A DNA stretch of 64,000 bases from contig NZ_JAHLQA010000007.1 in NCBI RefSeq assembly GCF_018918125.1, positions 310,001 to 374,000 on the forward strand, read 5' to 3'. Within the stretch, counting starts at the first letter, position 1. The number at the start of each line of letters is the position of its first letter. The notes below the pieces were generated by a model. That model had not been told where the DNA came from and made no database searches. It saw nothing but the letters and a program-made list of their open reading frames with translations. The DNA comes from Blautia sp. MSJ-19 (GTDB lineage Bacteria > Bacillota > Clostridia > Lachnospirales > Lachnospiraceae). Positions 34,599-43,819 of the stretch are shown here, piece after piece. Both the position numbers and the translations under genes were made by a program.

Positions 34599-35669
34599 AT
34601 GAAAAAAATCGCAAAAAGTCTTCTGGTCATGCTGCTGGGCTTTATGATGAGTGTGAATGTCATGGCAGATGCGCAGAACGGCAAAACAGAACCGGATTAC
34701 AAAACAGATTATTATATGATCGTAGAATCCAAAGATGGAGGAATCGACCTCTATTCACAGCCGGATTTCAATTCTACAAAGCTGAATGATGAGCAGATTC
34801 CCAATGGAACCGCATTACACATAGAAGGCGAAGTTGAGGATACTGAGAACGACCGTACATGGGGGTATGCACAATATCATGGAATGTATGGCTATGCGTC
34901 ACTGGATGAATGCCGTCCGGCAGAATCCCGACAGGAAGCGATTGAATCAGAACTTTATATTGCCGGCAAAGACCAGGTAAATTATAATGCCGACTATGAT
35001 GTAAAGGCCTATGCAGAAGAAGGTTCACAGAAGCTTTATCAGGGGCCTGGAACAAAGTACGGAGAAGTTCCGGGAGTACGTGACATTGCAAATGGAGAGA
35101 CACTTCATATTACAGAAGATGCACAGATGGTGGATGGAAGTTACTGGGGTGTGACTACCGTAGATGGTACAGAAGGCTGGATGGATCTTCAAAAAACAGA
35201 AGAATGGCAAAAAGAACATTCGGAAGCTCAGGAACAGAATGTGGATGCAGTGGCAGTGACAGAGGAGGCAACAGGTAATCCACAGCTGAGTACGACACCG
35301 GAACCAACTGCAACTCCAGTCGTGACTGTAACACCGACTGCAGAGCCGACGGCAACCCCGGAACCGACTGCAACTCCTACAGTGACCCCGGAACCGACGA
35401 CCACACCGACAGTTACCCCGGAGCCAACTGCTACGGCTACTCCGGCGGCGACGGCAACCCCGGAAGCAACGGATACACCGACTGTTACAGCAGAACCGAC
35501 AGAGACTCCGGAAGCAACGGCGACAGACGAGGCAGACAGCAAACAGGCATCCGGACAGAATGTAAAAGCTGCGGAGACAAAATGGTATCAGATGCCATTT
35601 GTATGGATCGCAGCAGTAGCGGTAATTGTAGTGGCAGGTCTGCTGATCTATCATAACAAAAAGAAATGA
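34599..35669 (+). CDS. Membrane-anchored surface protein with two SH3-like domains
   Basis: A 356-residue exported protein. A signal peptide (about 1-23, ending VMA) is followed by two bacterial SH3-like regions, about 38-100 and 125-190 (for example KLYQGPGTKYGEVPG and GWMDLQ). A long threonine/proline/glutamate repeat (about 215-320; TPEPTATPTVTPEPT units) leads to one C-terminal membrane helix and a KKK stop. SH3b domains often bind peptidoglycan, so this is probably a wall-spanning envelope protein. The preferred start is the ATG after AAGGAGA; an earlier in-frame ATG at 34554 has none. It precedes the fibre locus and ends in its own terminator. Confidence 0.75.
   Translation: MKKIAKSLLVMLLGFMMSVNVMADAQNGKTEPDYKTDYYMIVESKDGGIDLYSQPDFNSTKLNDEQIPNGTALHIEGEVEDTENDRTWGYAQYHGMYGYASLDECRPAESRQEAIESELYIAGKDQVNYNADYDVKAYAEEGSQKLYQGPGTKYGEVPGVRDIANGETLHITEDAQMVDGSYWGVTTVDGTEGWMDLQKTEEWQKEHSEAQEQNVDAVAVTEEATGNPQLSTTPEPTATPVVTVTPTAEPTATPEPTATPTVTPEPTTTPTVTPEPTATATPAATATPEATDTPTVTAEPTETPEATATDEADSKQASGQNVKAAETKWYQMPFVWIAAVAVIVVAGLLIYHNKKK
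35296..35523 (+). repeat. Threonine-proline-glutamate coding repeat
   Basis: Short in-phase units encoding variations of TPEPTATPTV run through the linker of the surface protein. The units are degenerate at DNA level (aac-ccc-gga and similar), as in wall-spanning linkers of Gram-positive proteins. Confidence 0.7.
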
Positions 35670-35715
35670 TCAGGATAAATAACAGAAAATAAGCCAGATT
35701 ATAAAAGGGAAGAAC

Positions 35716-35752
35716 GACAGGAAGACATATAAAAAGTTTTCCTGTCTTTTTT
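35716..35752 (+). terminator. Terminator after the SH3 surface protein
   Basis: An 8-bp stem (35716-35723 with 35739-35746) followed by six T residues. Confidence 0.8.
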
Positions 35753-35787
35753 ACATGAAATTGAGAAAAATCGGTTAGAATGATGCA

Positions 35788-35816
35788 TTGATGAACAGAC
35801 GTGAATATGATATATT
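35788..35816 (+). promoter_or_regulatory. Promoter of the fibre operon
   Basis: TTGATG (35788-35793) and TATATT (35811-35816) with a 17-bp spacer lie 43 bp before the first fibre gene. It probably drives the run of genes to 46169, none of which is separated by an evident terminator. Confidence 0.6.
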
Positions 35817-35858
35817 ATTGTATAAAGGATTTTATGCGCTAAAGCAGAAGACAAGGAG

Positions 35859-36764
35859 GTGTCAGCTATTTCTGATGAAAAGAATCAGACTGACCATGTA
35901 AGTAAAAAGAAGCTGAAAAGCAGGCTTACAACCGGCACATTCGCATTGCTCATTGCATTGCTCGCGGTCGTTTCGGCAAGTTATGCCTGGTATGTATATA
36001 ATACCAGCCGGCATACCACAAAGGTCCGTATGGCAGCAGGTGCAGGGGTGAATCTGCAGATCAGCAATTCATATAATGGGACTTATGGTTCAGCAGCCGT
36101 GCTGGAGAGTTTTTCCGGACGACTGAATCCCGTATCTACCAACCGGATCAGCGGCGGTTTTCAGAAGGTTCTTGGATTTACCAATGGCACAGAAAACCAG
36201 TCCAATCTGGTGGCCAGCCTTTTTGGCAAAGGCGATTACAGTGATTACTATCAGACAAGCCTGTTTCTGAGGACAAACGGAAATCCGACAGACATTTATA
36301 TCTCGGACATCGGATTTGAGGACAGTGATGAGACAAAACCAATCTCATCAGCAATTCGTGCCGGGTTTGTGGTACATAGCGCAGGGCAGAATCAGCCAAC
36401 GGAAGGTGAATATATTTTTGCCATCAGTGACAAGAAGAATCCGGAGGCAGATTATAACACAGCGACAGGACAGGAAGGCGATGTACTGGACTGCACCAAA
36501 ACAGATGGAACTACAGTAACTTTTACACCATATACTTCAGATGCATATTGTACATATGACCAGAGTACAGGAGAAGTTACTTTAAAAAGCAATTCCCTGA
36601 AATTATGTACGATATCAGGACAGAATGGTTCCGCAGGACAGTCGGTCCAGATCGATCTTTATATCTGGCTGGAAGGCTGTGATGAGGACTGTACAGCCAA
36701 TCTCAGCAGCCAGACACTGAAGAATCTTTCAGTGTCCTTTGCAGGAGTTGTAAAAAACACCTGA
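35859..36764 (+). CDS. SipW-type exported TasA-like protein 1
   Basis: About 300 residues with a basic cytoplasmic head, one hydrophobic segment (about 27-45) and a SipW-type export motif SASYAWYVYN. The ectodomain is mostly short beta-like stretches and ends with LYIWLEGCDEDC (residues 267-278) and a final strand SVSFAGV. The two cysteines in CDEDC recur in the next two proteins. The GTG at 35859 overlaps the AAGGAGG site; an ATT at 35868 would have normal spacing, so the true start is uncertain. First gene of the operon with signal peptidases, an AAA ATPase and a PilZ protein. Role inferred: minor fibre subunit. Confidence 0.7.
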   Translation: MSAISDEKNQTDHVSKKKLKSRLTTGTFALLIALLAVVSASYAWYVYNTSRHTTKVRMAAGAGVNLQISNSYNGTYGSAAVLESFSGRLNPVSTNRISGGFQKVLGFTNGTENQSNLVASLFGKGDYSDYYQTSLFLRTNGNPTDIYISDIGFEDSDETKPISSAIRAGFVVHSAGQNQPTEGEYIFAISDKKNPEADYNTATGQEGDVLDCTKTDGTTVTFTPYTSDAYCTYDQSTGEVTLKSNSLKLCTISGQNGSAGQSVQIDLYIWLEGCDEDCTANLSSQTLKNLSVSFAGVVKNT

Positions 36765-36782
36765 AAATAAGGGGGCAATGTT

Positions 36783-37646
36783 TTGGATACAGATGTTAAT
36801 CAGTTAAAAAGATCGTTTACGAGAGCAGTTCTGTGGATACTGCTTCTTCTTGCTGTTGCGACCGGGTCTACCTATGCCTGGTTTTCACTTACCGGTATCA
36901 ATTCCACCAATGTGACACCGATGGGAGGAACTGTCAGCAAGGGTGATGCGGTCCTGCTGATCTCAACAAGTCAGACCGGTCCGTTTGACAAGACCTGTGA
37001 ACTTGTACTGAGCGGGAACCCGGATTCGCTGAAGCCACTTTCCACGGAGAATCTGGAACACTTTTTCAGAGCTGCAGCACAGAACAAAAACGGAATCACA
37101 ACACTTTATACAAATGCGGACAGCAGAGTGGATCAGGATGCTGTGCATGGAACCGTGTACCTGCAGTGTCAGAATGCACCATGCAAAGTATATTTCAATA
37201 AAGAAAATCTAAAACTCGGCAGTGATGCACAGGCTCTGGCAGCGATGCGACTTGGCATGAAGGTCACGTCTCATGAAGGAAGCAGAACCTATATCTGGAA
37301 GCTGGATGAAATGGGAAGCACAGGAAGTGCGGAAACCGTACAGACGATTTCCAGAAGCTCCGCAGTGGTTTCCTCCATCTCGGACAGTGGACAGCCAACA
37401 TATGCAGATGATCCTTCACAGGAGATTTCGCAGTATATGGCACAGACAGGAGAAACAGAAGGACTGTACCAGGATGGAAGCCAGATGCTGATGCAGCTGG
37501 ATGCAGATGAAATTGCAACTGTAGAATACTGGCTGTATCTGGAAGGCTGCGATGAACAGTGTGTAAATGCAGTACAGAACAGAGACTCTGAGCTGCAGCT
37601 TGCGTTTGCCGGTGTGGATACAGAGGAAAGCGGGAGAGGAGAGTAG
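36783..37646 (+). CDS. SipW-type exported TasA-like protein 2
   Basis: A 287-residue paralogue in plan: short cytoplasmic start, membrane segment (about 14-32) ending GSTYAWFSLT, then an ectodomain closing with YWLYLEGCDEQC and LQLAFAGV. Start is TTG at 36783 after AGGGGGC; an overlapping ATG is out of frame. Eighteen bp separate it from the previous gene. Overall identity to its neighbours looks low outside the export motif and the terminal signature, so they are old paralogues with distinct jobs, perhaps in one fibre. Confidence 0.72.
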   Translation: MDTDVNQLKRSFTRAVLWILLLLAVATGSTYAWFSLTGINSTNVTPMGGTVSKGDAVLLISTSQTGPFDKTCELVLSGNPDSLKPLSTENLEHFFRAAAQNKNGITTLYTNADSRVDQDAVHGTVYLQCQNAPCKVYFNKENLKLGSDAQALAAMRLGMKVTSHEGSRTYIWKLDEMGSTGSAETVQTISRSSAVVSSISDSGQPTYADDPSQEISQYMAQTGETEGLYQDGSQMLMQLDADEIATVEYWLYLEGCDEQCVNAVQNRDSELQLAFAGVDTEESGRGE

Positions 37647-37651
37647 ATGCC

Positions 37652-38518
37652 ATGAAACATAGTTTCAGGACATGGTTCCTGGGTGTTACAACAGTTTTTG
37701 CAATGTTGGCGCTGGCATTTGCTACCTATGCCTGGTTTACGACGAACCGGGCAGTTTCGACAAGTACCGCGACAGCAAGGACCGGAGAAGAGACTCTGGA
37801 ACTGCAGCTCAGCACTTATGGGGGCAGCAGTTTTCAGAATGCGGATTCTGCCTCAATACAGCAGATCAACAATACGGATGCACAGTATCTGCTTCCGGTC
37901 TCAACGGATGATCTGATGAATTTTGTGTATTCACCGGTAACGCAGGATGGGATGGCAAAAGTCTTTCAGCCGGTCGAAAATGAATCTTATTATTATCATG
38001 GACGTGTATATATACGGGCGTCCGGAACCGGCTGGAGCGATGGAAGCACGATGAAGCTTTATCTGGATCAGAGTGATAATGCACTGGGTCAGAAAGTATC
38101 CGGCAATATACTGAATGCGGCGAGACTGGGCCTGGTATTTGACGGAGATTATTCTTCGGCAGTGATACTGAAACTCAGCGAAAGCTCCAATGCACAGAGT
38201 CAGCAGGTATACAACACAGTGATTAACGGACAGACACTCGGCAGCAATCAGGTGCTGTCCTACAGAAACAAAAATCTTCGGGCAGTGACAGATCCATCTG
38301 TTTCAGCCAGTACCTATACCGTGAGTTTCGGAGAGGACACCATGCAGGTTCCTCAGAATGCACTGCTGAATATGCAGTTTAACAAGATTTATACAGTAGA
38401 TATTTATTTTTACATAGAGGGCTGCGACCCGGACTGTTCCAGTCAGATAGAATTCAGTACATCCGATCTTCAGATAGGATTTTACGGAGTACTTGATCAG
38501 AAGGAGACAGGAGCATGA
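37652..38518 (+). CDS. SipW-type exported TasA-like protein 3
   Basis: A 288-residue protein with membrane segment (about 7-24) ending ATYAWFTTN, then a serine- and glutamine-rich ectodomain with tyrosine clusters (YYYHGRVYI). The end carries IYFYIEGCDPDC and the strand LQIGFYGV. It starts 5 bp after the preceding stop and overlaps the next gene by four bases (ATGA), indicating translational coupling. Function unknown; likely a fibre component or pseudopilin-like adaptor. Confidence 0.72.
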   Translation: MKHSFRTWFLGVTTVFAMLALAFATYAWFTTNRAVSTSTATARTGEETLELQLSTYGGSSFQNADSASIQQINNTDAQYLLPVSTDDLMNFVYSPVTQDGMAKVFQPVENESYYYHGRVYIRASGTGWSDGSTMKLYLDQSDNALGQKVSGNILNAARLGLVFDGDYSSAVILKLSESSNAQSQQVYNTVINGQTLGSNQVLSYRNKNLRAVTDPSVSASTYTVSFGEDTMQVPQNALLNMQFNKIYTVDIYFYIEGCDPDCSSQIEFSTSDLQIGFYGVLDQKETGA

Positions 38519-39297
38519 ATAAGAAAGAACAAAAAAATCCGGTAAAAAGTCGTTTGTACACGTCGATCCTGCTGCTGCTTATGGCATTTGTGGCAGTTAC
38601 GGCAGCGACGGTTGCCTGGTTTTCCATTGCGGACAGGGCAAAAGTTAAGACGATGAGTCTGGATATTATCGCTGATGCAGATCTGAGGATGGACCTTGAT
38701 CCGCACAGGACGATAGATCAGTATGTAAAGACACTTTCTTTTGAGCAGATTGCTGCAAGGATCCAACAGGAAAAGGGATTTTCCATGGAAACGACTCCGC
38801 TGGAGCCGGTGACGACTTCAGATCAGGAAACGTTTACTTACGAAGATGGCAGGACTGTGGAGAATACCAGTGGCGCATATCTGGAATTTACCCTGCATTT
38901 TATGGCGGCGAAGGATATGATCGTCCATCTGACAAGCGGAGACAGCAGCTCGGGAGCAGGAGACGGAACAGCCGTGACATCTCAGAACAGTGCGCTTCCG
39001 GAAGCAATGAGGATTTCTTTTGCAGCGGATGGCACGACCTGGATCTTTGATCCGGGCATGGGCAGCGGAAGCAGTACACAGGGATCAGCAAGGACCTTTG
39101 GACTTCCAGATGCATCTGCGATGAAGATAAATGATGACAATGCCATGTTTTCGCTGAAAGAAGGCGTGGACAAAGAAGTAAAAGTACATATCTGGATGGA
39201 AGGAACAGATCCGGCGTGTACAGATGAACTAAGAGGTTCTGATTATTCGATCCGGCTGCGGTTTACCGGTGACAAAACAGAAGATGAGGAAACATAA
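38515..39297 (+). CDS. SipW-type exported TasA-like protein 4
   Basis: A 260-residue paralogue with membrane segment (about 16-36) and export motif AATVAWFSIA. The terminal signature is VHIWMEGTDPAC, with one cysteine instead of two, then a strand SIRLRFTG and an acidic tail. The ATG overlaps the stop of the previous gene (ATGA). It directly precedes the first SipW-type peptidase, which would process this group. Confidence 0.72.
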   Translation: MNKKEQKNPVKSRLYTSILLLLMAFVAVTAATVAWFSIADRAKVKTMSLDIIADADLRMDLDPHRTIDQYVKTLSFEQIAARIQQEKGFSMETTPLEPVTTSDQETFTYEDGRTVENTSGAYLEFTLHFMAAKDMIVHLTSGDSSSGAGDGTAVTSQNSALPEAMRISFAADGTTWIFDPGMGSGSSTQGSARTFGLPDASAMKINDDNAMFSLKEGVDKEVKVHIWMEGTDPACTDELRGSDYSIRLRFTGDKTEDEET

Positions 39298-39318
39298 TAA
39301 TAACCAGGGAGAAAAAAT

Positions 39319-40245
39319 ATGAAAGCATTAAAGAAAACAGGAACAATTGTGCTCAGTGTACTGCTGTGGGTGATCATACTGGTAGCTGCACTGTATGCCT
39401 TTACAACAATGGCAACAAGAGACAATCAGAATGTGTCCAATATTATGGGCTACACTCCGCTTGTAGTTAAATCAGATTCCATGGCACCGACATTCAGCGC
39501 AGGTGACCTGATCTTTATCAAGAAATGTGATACTTCCACTTTAAAAGAGGGAGACATCATCTGTTTCCATACGATCATTGACAACGAATATGCACTGAAT
39601 ACCCACCGTATCGAAAAGATTGAAACCGTTGGAGATGCCAGAAGTTATACAACACTCGGTGATAACAACAATGGTATCACTGATACCCATATTATTTCAG
39701 ATGGTGATATCGTAGGTAAATACGTCGGACATCTGCAGAATGTCGGCAAGGTGATGGATTTCCTTTCCAGCAGCATGGGATTCCTGATCGTGATCGTACT
39801 TCCGATGCTTCTGTTCTTTATCTACCAGGTATACAATCTGATCATGATCAGCATCAGACTGAAAAAAGCAGTCGCAGTAGAAGCTGCAAAAGAGGCTGCC
39901 ATTGCACAGGAAAAAGCAATGCAGGAAAAAGTGGCACAGGAAGTAGCTGCGAAGGAAGAAGCACAGCAGAATGCAGCAACCGCCGCACAGGAAAAAGCAG
40001 CATCTGAGAGTGAGGCAGAGGCAGCAAGAGCAGCGCTGGAAGAGGCGAAGAGACTGCGTGAAGAAGCGGAAGCGATCCGTGCACAGGCAGAAAAAGAGCT
40101 TGCAGATGCCAAAAAGCAGCAGAGTCAGACAGAGAAAGAAGAAAATACAGAGACATCGGAGAATGCAGATGCAGCGGAAAAAACAGAATCTGCAGAAGAG
40201 GAAACAAAGAGTGAACAGACGAAAGAGGAGGAAACGGAGTCTTGA
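39319..40245 (+). CDS. sipW: SipW-type signal peptidase I with coiled-coil tail
   Basis: A 308-residue membrane protease. The catalytic serine is S54 in SDSMAPT, and the general base is a histidine, H96 in NTHRIEK, which marks the ER/SipW type rather than the usual Ser-Lys bacterial enzyme. GDNNNG follows near residue 114. Membrane segments lie at about 8-30 and 155-175. Unlike B. subtilis SipW it has a cytoplasmic tail of 125 residues, rich in alanine and glutamate and predicted coiled coil, ending in an acidic stretch. It probably cleaves the xYAWF proteins nearby; the tail could bind the DUF2357 coiled coil. Confidence 0.88.
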   Translation: MKALKKTGTIVLSVLLWVIILVAALYAFTTMATRDNQNVSNIMGYTPLVVKSDSMAPTFSAGDLIFIKKCDTSTLKEGDIICFHTIIDNEYALNTHRIEKIETVGDARSYTTLGDNNNGITDTHIISDGDIVGKYVGHLQNVGKVMDFLSSSMGFLIVIVLPMLLFFIYQVYNLIMISIRLKKAVAVEAAKEAAIAQEKAMQEKVAQEVAAKEEAQQNAATAAQEKAASESEAEAARAALEEAKRLREEAEAIRAQAEKELADAKKQQSQTEKEENTETSENADAAEKTESAEEETKSEQTKEEETES

Positions 40246-41891
40246 GTGAATTTCTGAAATTTGCGTTTGAGGTTCTTTCTCAGGTCGTTTACAACATTGT
40301 GACCTGGCTGGTAGCCTTTGTAAAAGTATTTATAACAGGGTGGGGAGAATATTTCGTGATATTTCGGACCTATTTTCCGACCCTGAGCATCGCAGGCAAG
40401 ATTTTATCCGTGATACTCATGGTTATTCTTGCAGCGATTCCGATCGGAATCATTCTGCTTCTGATCCGCCGTGCGATCCTGAATTATCAGCTCAAAGCAG
40501 ACAAGTCAGACAATGCGGCATTATATCGTGAGATCGGCAGACTGAACAAACAGGTACTGGATCTGATGGAAGAAAAGAACAGCATCCTTGCGTTAAAAGT
40601 AAATGCCATGGGCGGTACAGAACGAATTCCATATATGGGAGCATCTGCACTGACTGACGATGTGATTCCTACAGTAGGAAATGTAACAAGTGGAGAGGCA
40701 GCAGCAAAGGCAGCTCCGGCAGCTGCATCTGCGATTCTTTCCGGAAGCAGTGATCCGAAAAAGGCACCGGTCGTGCGTGCAGTCGTTTCTTCAGATCCGG
40801 GAGAAAAAGTGGAGCACCGTTTTCCGAAACTTACACTTGTGGATCAGAAATATGCAGATTTCCAGTATCCGCAGTATAACAATGACATCACACTGGAAGA
40901 GTTTGTGGAGGGATACAGACTCTTTGCCGCAAGCCAGATGAAACTTTACTATACACCGGAGATCATCCGACGCTTTGTTGCAGGTATGGCATCAAGTAAG
41001 CTGCTGATCCTCGAAGGTATTTCCGGTACCGGTAAAACAAGTCTTCCGTATTCTTTCAGCCGATACATGGAAAACCCGGCAACGATCGTATCTGTACAGC
41101 CGTCTTACCGTGACCGTACAGAAATCCTTGGTTATTTTAATGAATTTTCAAAAAGATTTAATGAGACGGAATTCCTTCGTGCCCTGTACGAGGCAAATTA
41201 CCGTCCGGATCCGACGCTGATCGTTCTCGACGAGATGAACCTTGCGCGTATTGAGTATTATTTCGCAGAGATGCTTTCCGTACTGGAAATGCCGAATGAA
41301 GATGAATGGGTGCTTGACCTCGTGCCGACTGCGTGGGAAGGGGATCCTGAGAAGCTTGACGGCGGAAAGATCCATGTGAGTACAGCGACCTGGTTCATCG
41401 GAACGGCAAACAACGATGACTCTACCTTTACGATCACCGACAAGGTATACGACCGTGCAATGCCGATCGAGCTGAACGAAAGAGCCGATGCATTTGAGTG
41501 CGAACCGCAGCCGCACTGCGACATCACGGCAGAGCATCTGGAATATCTCTTCCAGAAAGCCAAAGTGGAACATCCGATCAGCGATGATACTCTGGATAAG
41601 ATGCAGAAACTGGACAATTACCTGGTTACCAGATTCAAGCTTTCTTTCGGAAACCGTATCATGAAGCAGATGTACGACTTTATCCCGGTTTATGTTGCCT
41701 GTGGCGGCACAGAACTTGGTGGTATGGATTACATCATTGCACGTAAAGTACTCAAGAAATTTGAGAGTATGAACGTGACCTTTGTAAGAGACGAGATCAC
41801 AGGTCTGATCAACTATATTGACAAAACATTTGGCAAAGCAGAGATGGAAGACAGCAAGTCATATCTGAGAAGAATCCAGAATCTGTATTAA
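40242..41891 (+). CDS. Membrane-anchored McrB-type AAA ATPase
   Basis: A 549-residue protein. Two hydrophobic segments (about 15-42 and 52-76) anchor it, followed by a short coiled region, an alanine-rich linker, and a AAA domain. Walker A is GISGTGKTS (259-267), Walker B is LIVLDEMN (326-333), and the sensor segment is GTANNDDSTF near 387. The arrangement, including QPSYRDRTEILGYFN after Walker A, is that of the McrB clade. McrB normally powers a restriction nuclease in the cytosol; a membrane-bound form between two signal peptidases points to a different role, perhaps subunit handling. TTG start overlaps the preceding stop (TTGA). Confidence 0.85.
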   Translation: MSEFLKFAFEVLSQVVYNIVTWLVAFVKVFITGWGEYFVIFRTYFPTLSIAGKILSVILMVILAAIPIGIILLLIRRAILNYQLKADKSDNAALYREIGRLNKQVLDLMEEKNSILALKVNAMGGTERIPYMGASALTDDVIPTVGNVTSGEAAAKAAPAAASAILSGSSDPKKAPVVRAVVSSDPGEKVEHRFPKLTLVDQKYADFQYPQYNNDITLEEFVEGYRLFAASQMKLYYTPEIIRRFVAGMASSKLLILEGISGTGKTSLPYSFSRYMENPATIVSVQPSYRDRTEILGYFNEFSKRFNETEFLRALYEANYRPDPTLIVLDEMNLARIEYYFAEMLSVLEMPNEDEWVLDLVPTAWEGDPEKLDGGKIHVSTATWFIGTANNDDSTFTITDKVYDRAMPIELNERADAFECEPQPHCDITAEHLEYLFQKAKVEHPISDDTLDKMQKLDNYLVTRFKLSFGNRIMKQMYDFIPVYVACGGTELGGMDYIIARKVLKKFESMNVTFVRDEITGLINYIDKTFGKAEMEDSKSYLRRIQNLY

Positions 41892-41911
41892 GCGCAGCAA
41901 GGGGATAGAGC

Positions 41912-43819
41912 ATGTCAGAAACAACAATCAGTGATTTATATGAGAAATATACAAATCAGGTTGGAGAAGCTCTGGAAGATGACCGGTATTTCCAATATCT
42001 GTTTGAGATGGTTCAGGCAGGTGATAATACCCTTCAGCAGAAAAACAGGATTCTCCACAAAGTAATCGATGAAAAATGGCTGACCGTAGTAGAAGAGGGA
42101 ATCGAGGCTATTTTCAACATTGTGGACAAACCACGGCGTTTTATTGCTACCAGCGAAGAAGTCGTGCCGGTGGCACTTGCCAAGAAGATCACGGCAGACA
42201 GTGTGCGACATTTGAGCCAGCATACACAGTTTATCACAGAGAATGCGGCGGGGGAGATCCAGCCGACCAAAATCCTCAATGTTACAACAGAAGAAAGTTA
42301 TGATCTGTATGAAAACCGCTTCGTGTATCATCTGATCCAGCGACTTTTTGCCTTTGTTGACAAGCGAACAGATGTCATCTTCTGGTCAACAGGAGACGAG
42401 ACCTGTAATGTTATGAGCATGGAAAGTAAAGTCGACGATGCTTATGAAGAAATTTCATACAAAGTAGAGATGACGATCAAAAACCGTCAGAGTTATGTAG
42501 AAAACGACACCGACCATATGGACCTCTTCAAAAGAATTGACCGTGTGCGAAGGCTGTCCAGAACTTTAAGGACAAGTTCTTTCTGCGATATCATGAACGG
42601 CTGTGCAAAGGTGCGAAGTCCGATCCAGAGAACCAACCTGATGATGAAAGATCCGGATTACCGTACCTGCTACAAGCTCTGGCAGTTCATAGAGAGCTAC
42701 GACGAAGTAGGATATACCATTGAGGAACAGGATTCCGCATTACAGTTCGATGAAGAATATCTTCTGCAGATGTACATCAACTTTATTACAAACTATACCG
42801 TCTTCAAGAGTCTTCTGGAATCCGACCAGAGAAATGTGACAGAGCTTGCCAAAGAAAAGAGGGAACCTGTCAAACCGAAATTTGTCAAAGAGATCAAAGA
42901 AGAGATCGTAGAGGACAGGAACATCCCGGATGTGGAGATCCGTCAGGTCTTTGTGGAAGAAGTCACACAGGCACAGCTCGATGCAGAGGCAAAGCTGGAA
43001 GAAGAAACGCAGCGAAGAGAAGAACTCGAACGGTCTCTCTCTGAACTGGAATTCCAGATGGATTCGCTGAATCAGCAGATGGAATTCCTGGAGCAGACCA
43101 GAATGCAGATGGAGCAGGAACGCGCAGAACTGGAAGAACAGCTCCGGAAAGAACAGAAAGTCCGTCAGGAAACTGAGGCAGCGATGGTTGCTGCGGACAT
43201 AGAAGCAAGAAATGCAATAGAGACCGCACAGGCAGAAGCGAAGAATGCTGTAGAGGCAGCACAGACTGAGGCAAAGAATGCTGTGGAGACTGCGCAGGCA
43301 GAAGCGAGAAGGTCTGTAGAAGAAGCAGAGATAAAGGCGAAGGAATCTGTAGAGGCAGCGAAAGCAGAAGCGAGGGAATCCATCGAGAAGACCGAAGCCG
43401 AGGCAAAACGTTCTGTCGAGAATCTTCAGAAGGTACTTGATACTGTGCGAAGAGAGAAAGAACGTGAGCTGACCGCAGCACTGGATCGTGCAGAAAAAGC
43501 CGAAAAAGATGCAAAGAATTCCCGCAAAGAAAAAGAAAAGAAACAGAAAGCAGCAGCAGAAGAGATAGACAGAATCAGAAAAGAAGCGACAGATGCAGCT
43601 GCAAGATCAAAGAAAGAATCCAAAGCAGCGGTTGCAGCGGCACAGAGAGAGGCAGCAAAAGCGGTTGAGGAAGCACTTCGAAAACAGGAAGAAGCCGAGA
43701 AAGAAATGCATAAGGCTCTGGCAAAGGCAGAATCTGCAAGTCTGTCTCATTATATTGTGAAGCGTTTGCAGGAACGCCGCGAATCCAAAAACACAAAAGA
43801 GGATGACAGAAATTCATGA
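41912..43819 (+). CDS. DUF2357 protein with long coiled-coil C-terminus
   Basis: A 635-residue protein. The first 310 residues match the DUF2357 domain that partners McrB-type ATPases, with its hallmark ESYDLYENRFVYHLIQRL near 126. In restriction systems this domain is followed by a PD-(D/E)XK nuclease; here the rest (about 350-615) is a charged coiled coil, with seven 11-residue repeats at 435-511. No nuclease motif is visible, so the pair with the upstream ATPase is unlikely to cut DNA. It lies 20 bp after the ATPase and overlaps the second signal peptidase (ATGA). Confidence 0.8.
   Translation: MSETTISDLYEKYTNQVGEALEDDRYFQYLFEMVQAGDNTLQQKNRILHKVIDEKWLTVVEEGIEAIFNIVDKPRRFIATSEEVVPVALAKKITADSVRHLSQHTQFITENAAGEIQPTKILNVTTEESYDLYENRFVYHLIQRLFAFVDKRTDVIFWSTGDETCNVMSMESKVDDAYEEISYKVEMTIKNRQSYVENDTDHMDLFKRIDRVRRLSRTLRTSSFCDIMNGCAKVRSPIQRTNLMMKDPDYRTCYKLWQFIESYDEVGYTIEEQDSALQFDEEYLLQMYINFITNYTVFKSLLESDQRNVTELAKEKREPVKPKFVKEIKEEIVEDRNIPDVEIRQVFVEEVTQAQLDAEAKLEEETQRREELERSLSELEFQMDSLNQQMEFLEQTRMQMEQERAELEEQLRKEQKVRQETEAAMVAADIEARNAIETAQAEAKNAVEAAQTEAKNAVETAQAEARRSVEEAEIKAKESVEAAKAEARESIEKTEAEAKRSVENLQKVLDTVRREKERELTAALDRAEKAEKDAKNSRKEKEKKQKAAAEEIDRIRKEATDAAARSKKESKAAVAAAQREAAKAVEEALRKQEEAEKEMHKALAKAESASLSHYIVKRLQERRESKNTKEDDRNS
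43214..43444 (+). repeat. Seven hendecad (11-codon) repeats in the DUF2357 protein
   Basis: Residues 435-511 fall into seven consecutive 11-residue units, starting AIETAQAEAKN, AVEAAQTEAKN, AVETAQAEARR and decaying to SVENLQKVLDT. Hendecads form nearly straight coiled coils. The first three units are also very similar at DNA level, so the array grew by recent duplication. Confidence 0.85.

Noticed and set aside
35296-35523. CRISPR or non-coding satellite repeat
   Set aside because: The repeats are in phase with the reading frame and encode a Thr-Pro-Glu linker; units are short and degenerate, with no spacers.
43214-43444. Non-coding tandem array
   Set aside because: The 33-base periodicity is explained by in-frame 11-residue coiled-coil repeats.
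40242-43819. McrBC-type restriction system
   Set aside because: The ATPase is McrB-like and DUF2357 is its usual partner, but the ATPase is membrane-anchored, the partner lacks a nuclease domain, and the pair is embedded with overlapping starts between two signal peptidases. A DNA-restriction role is not supported.
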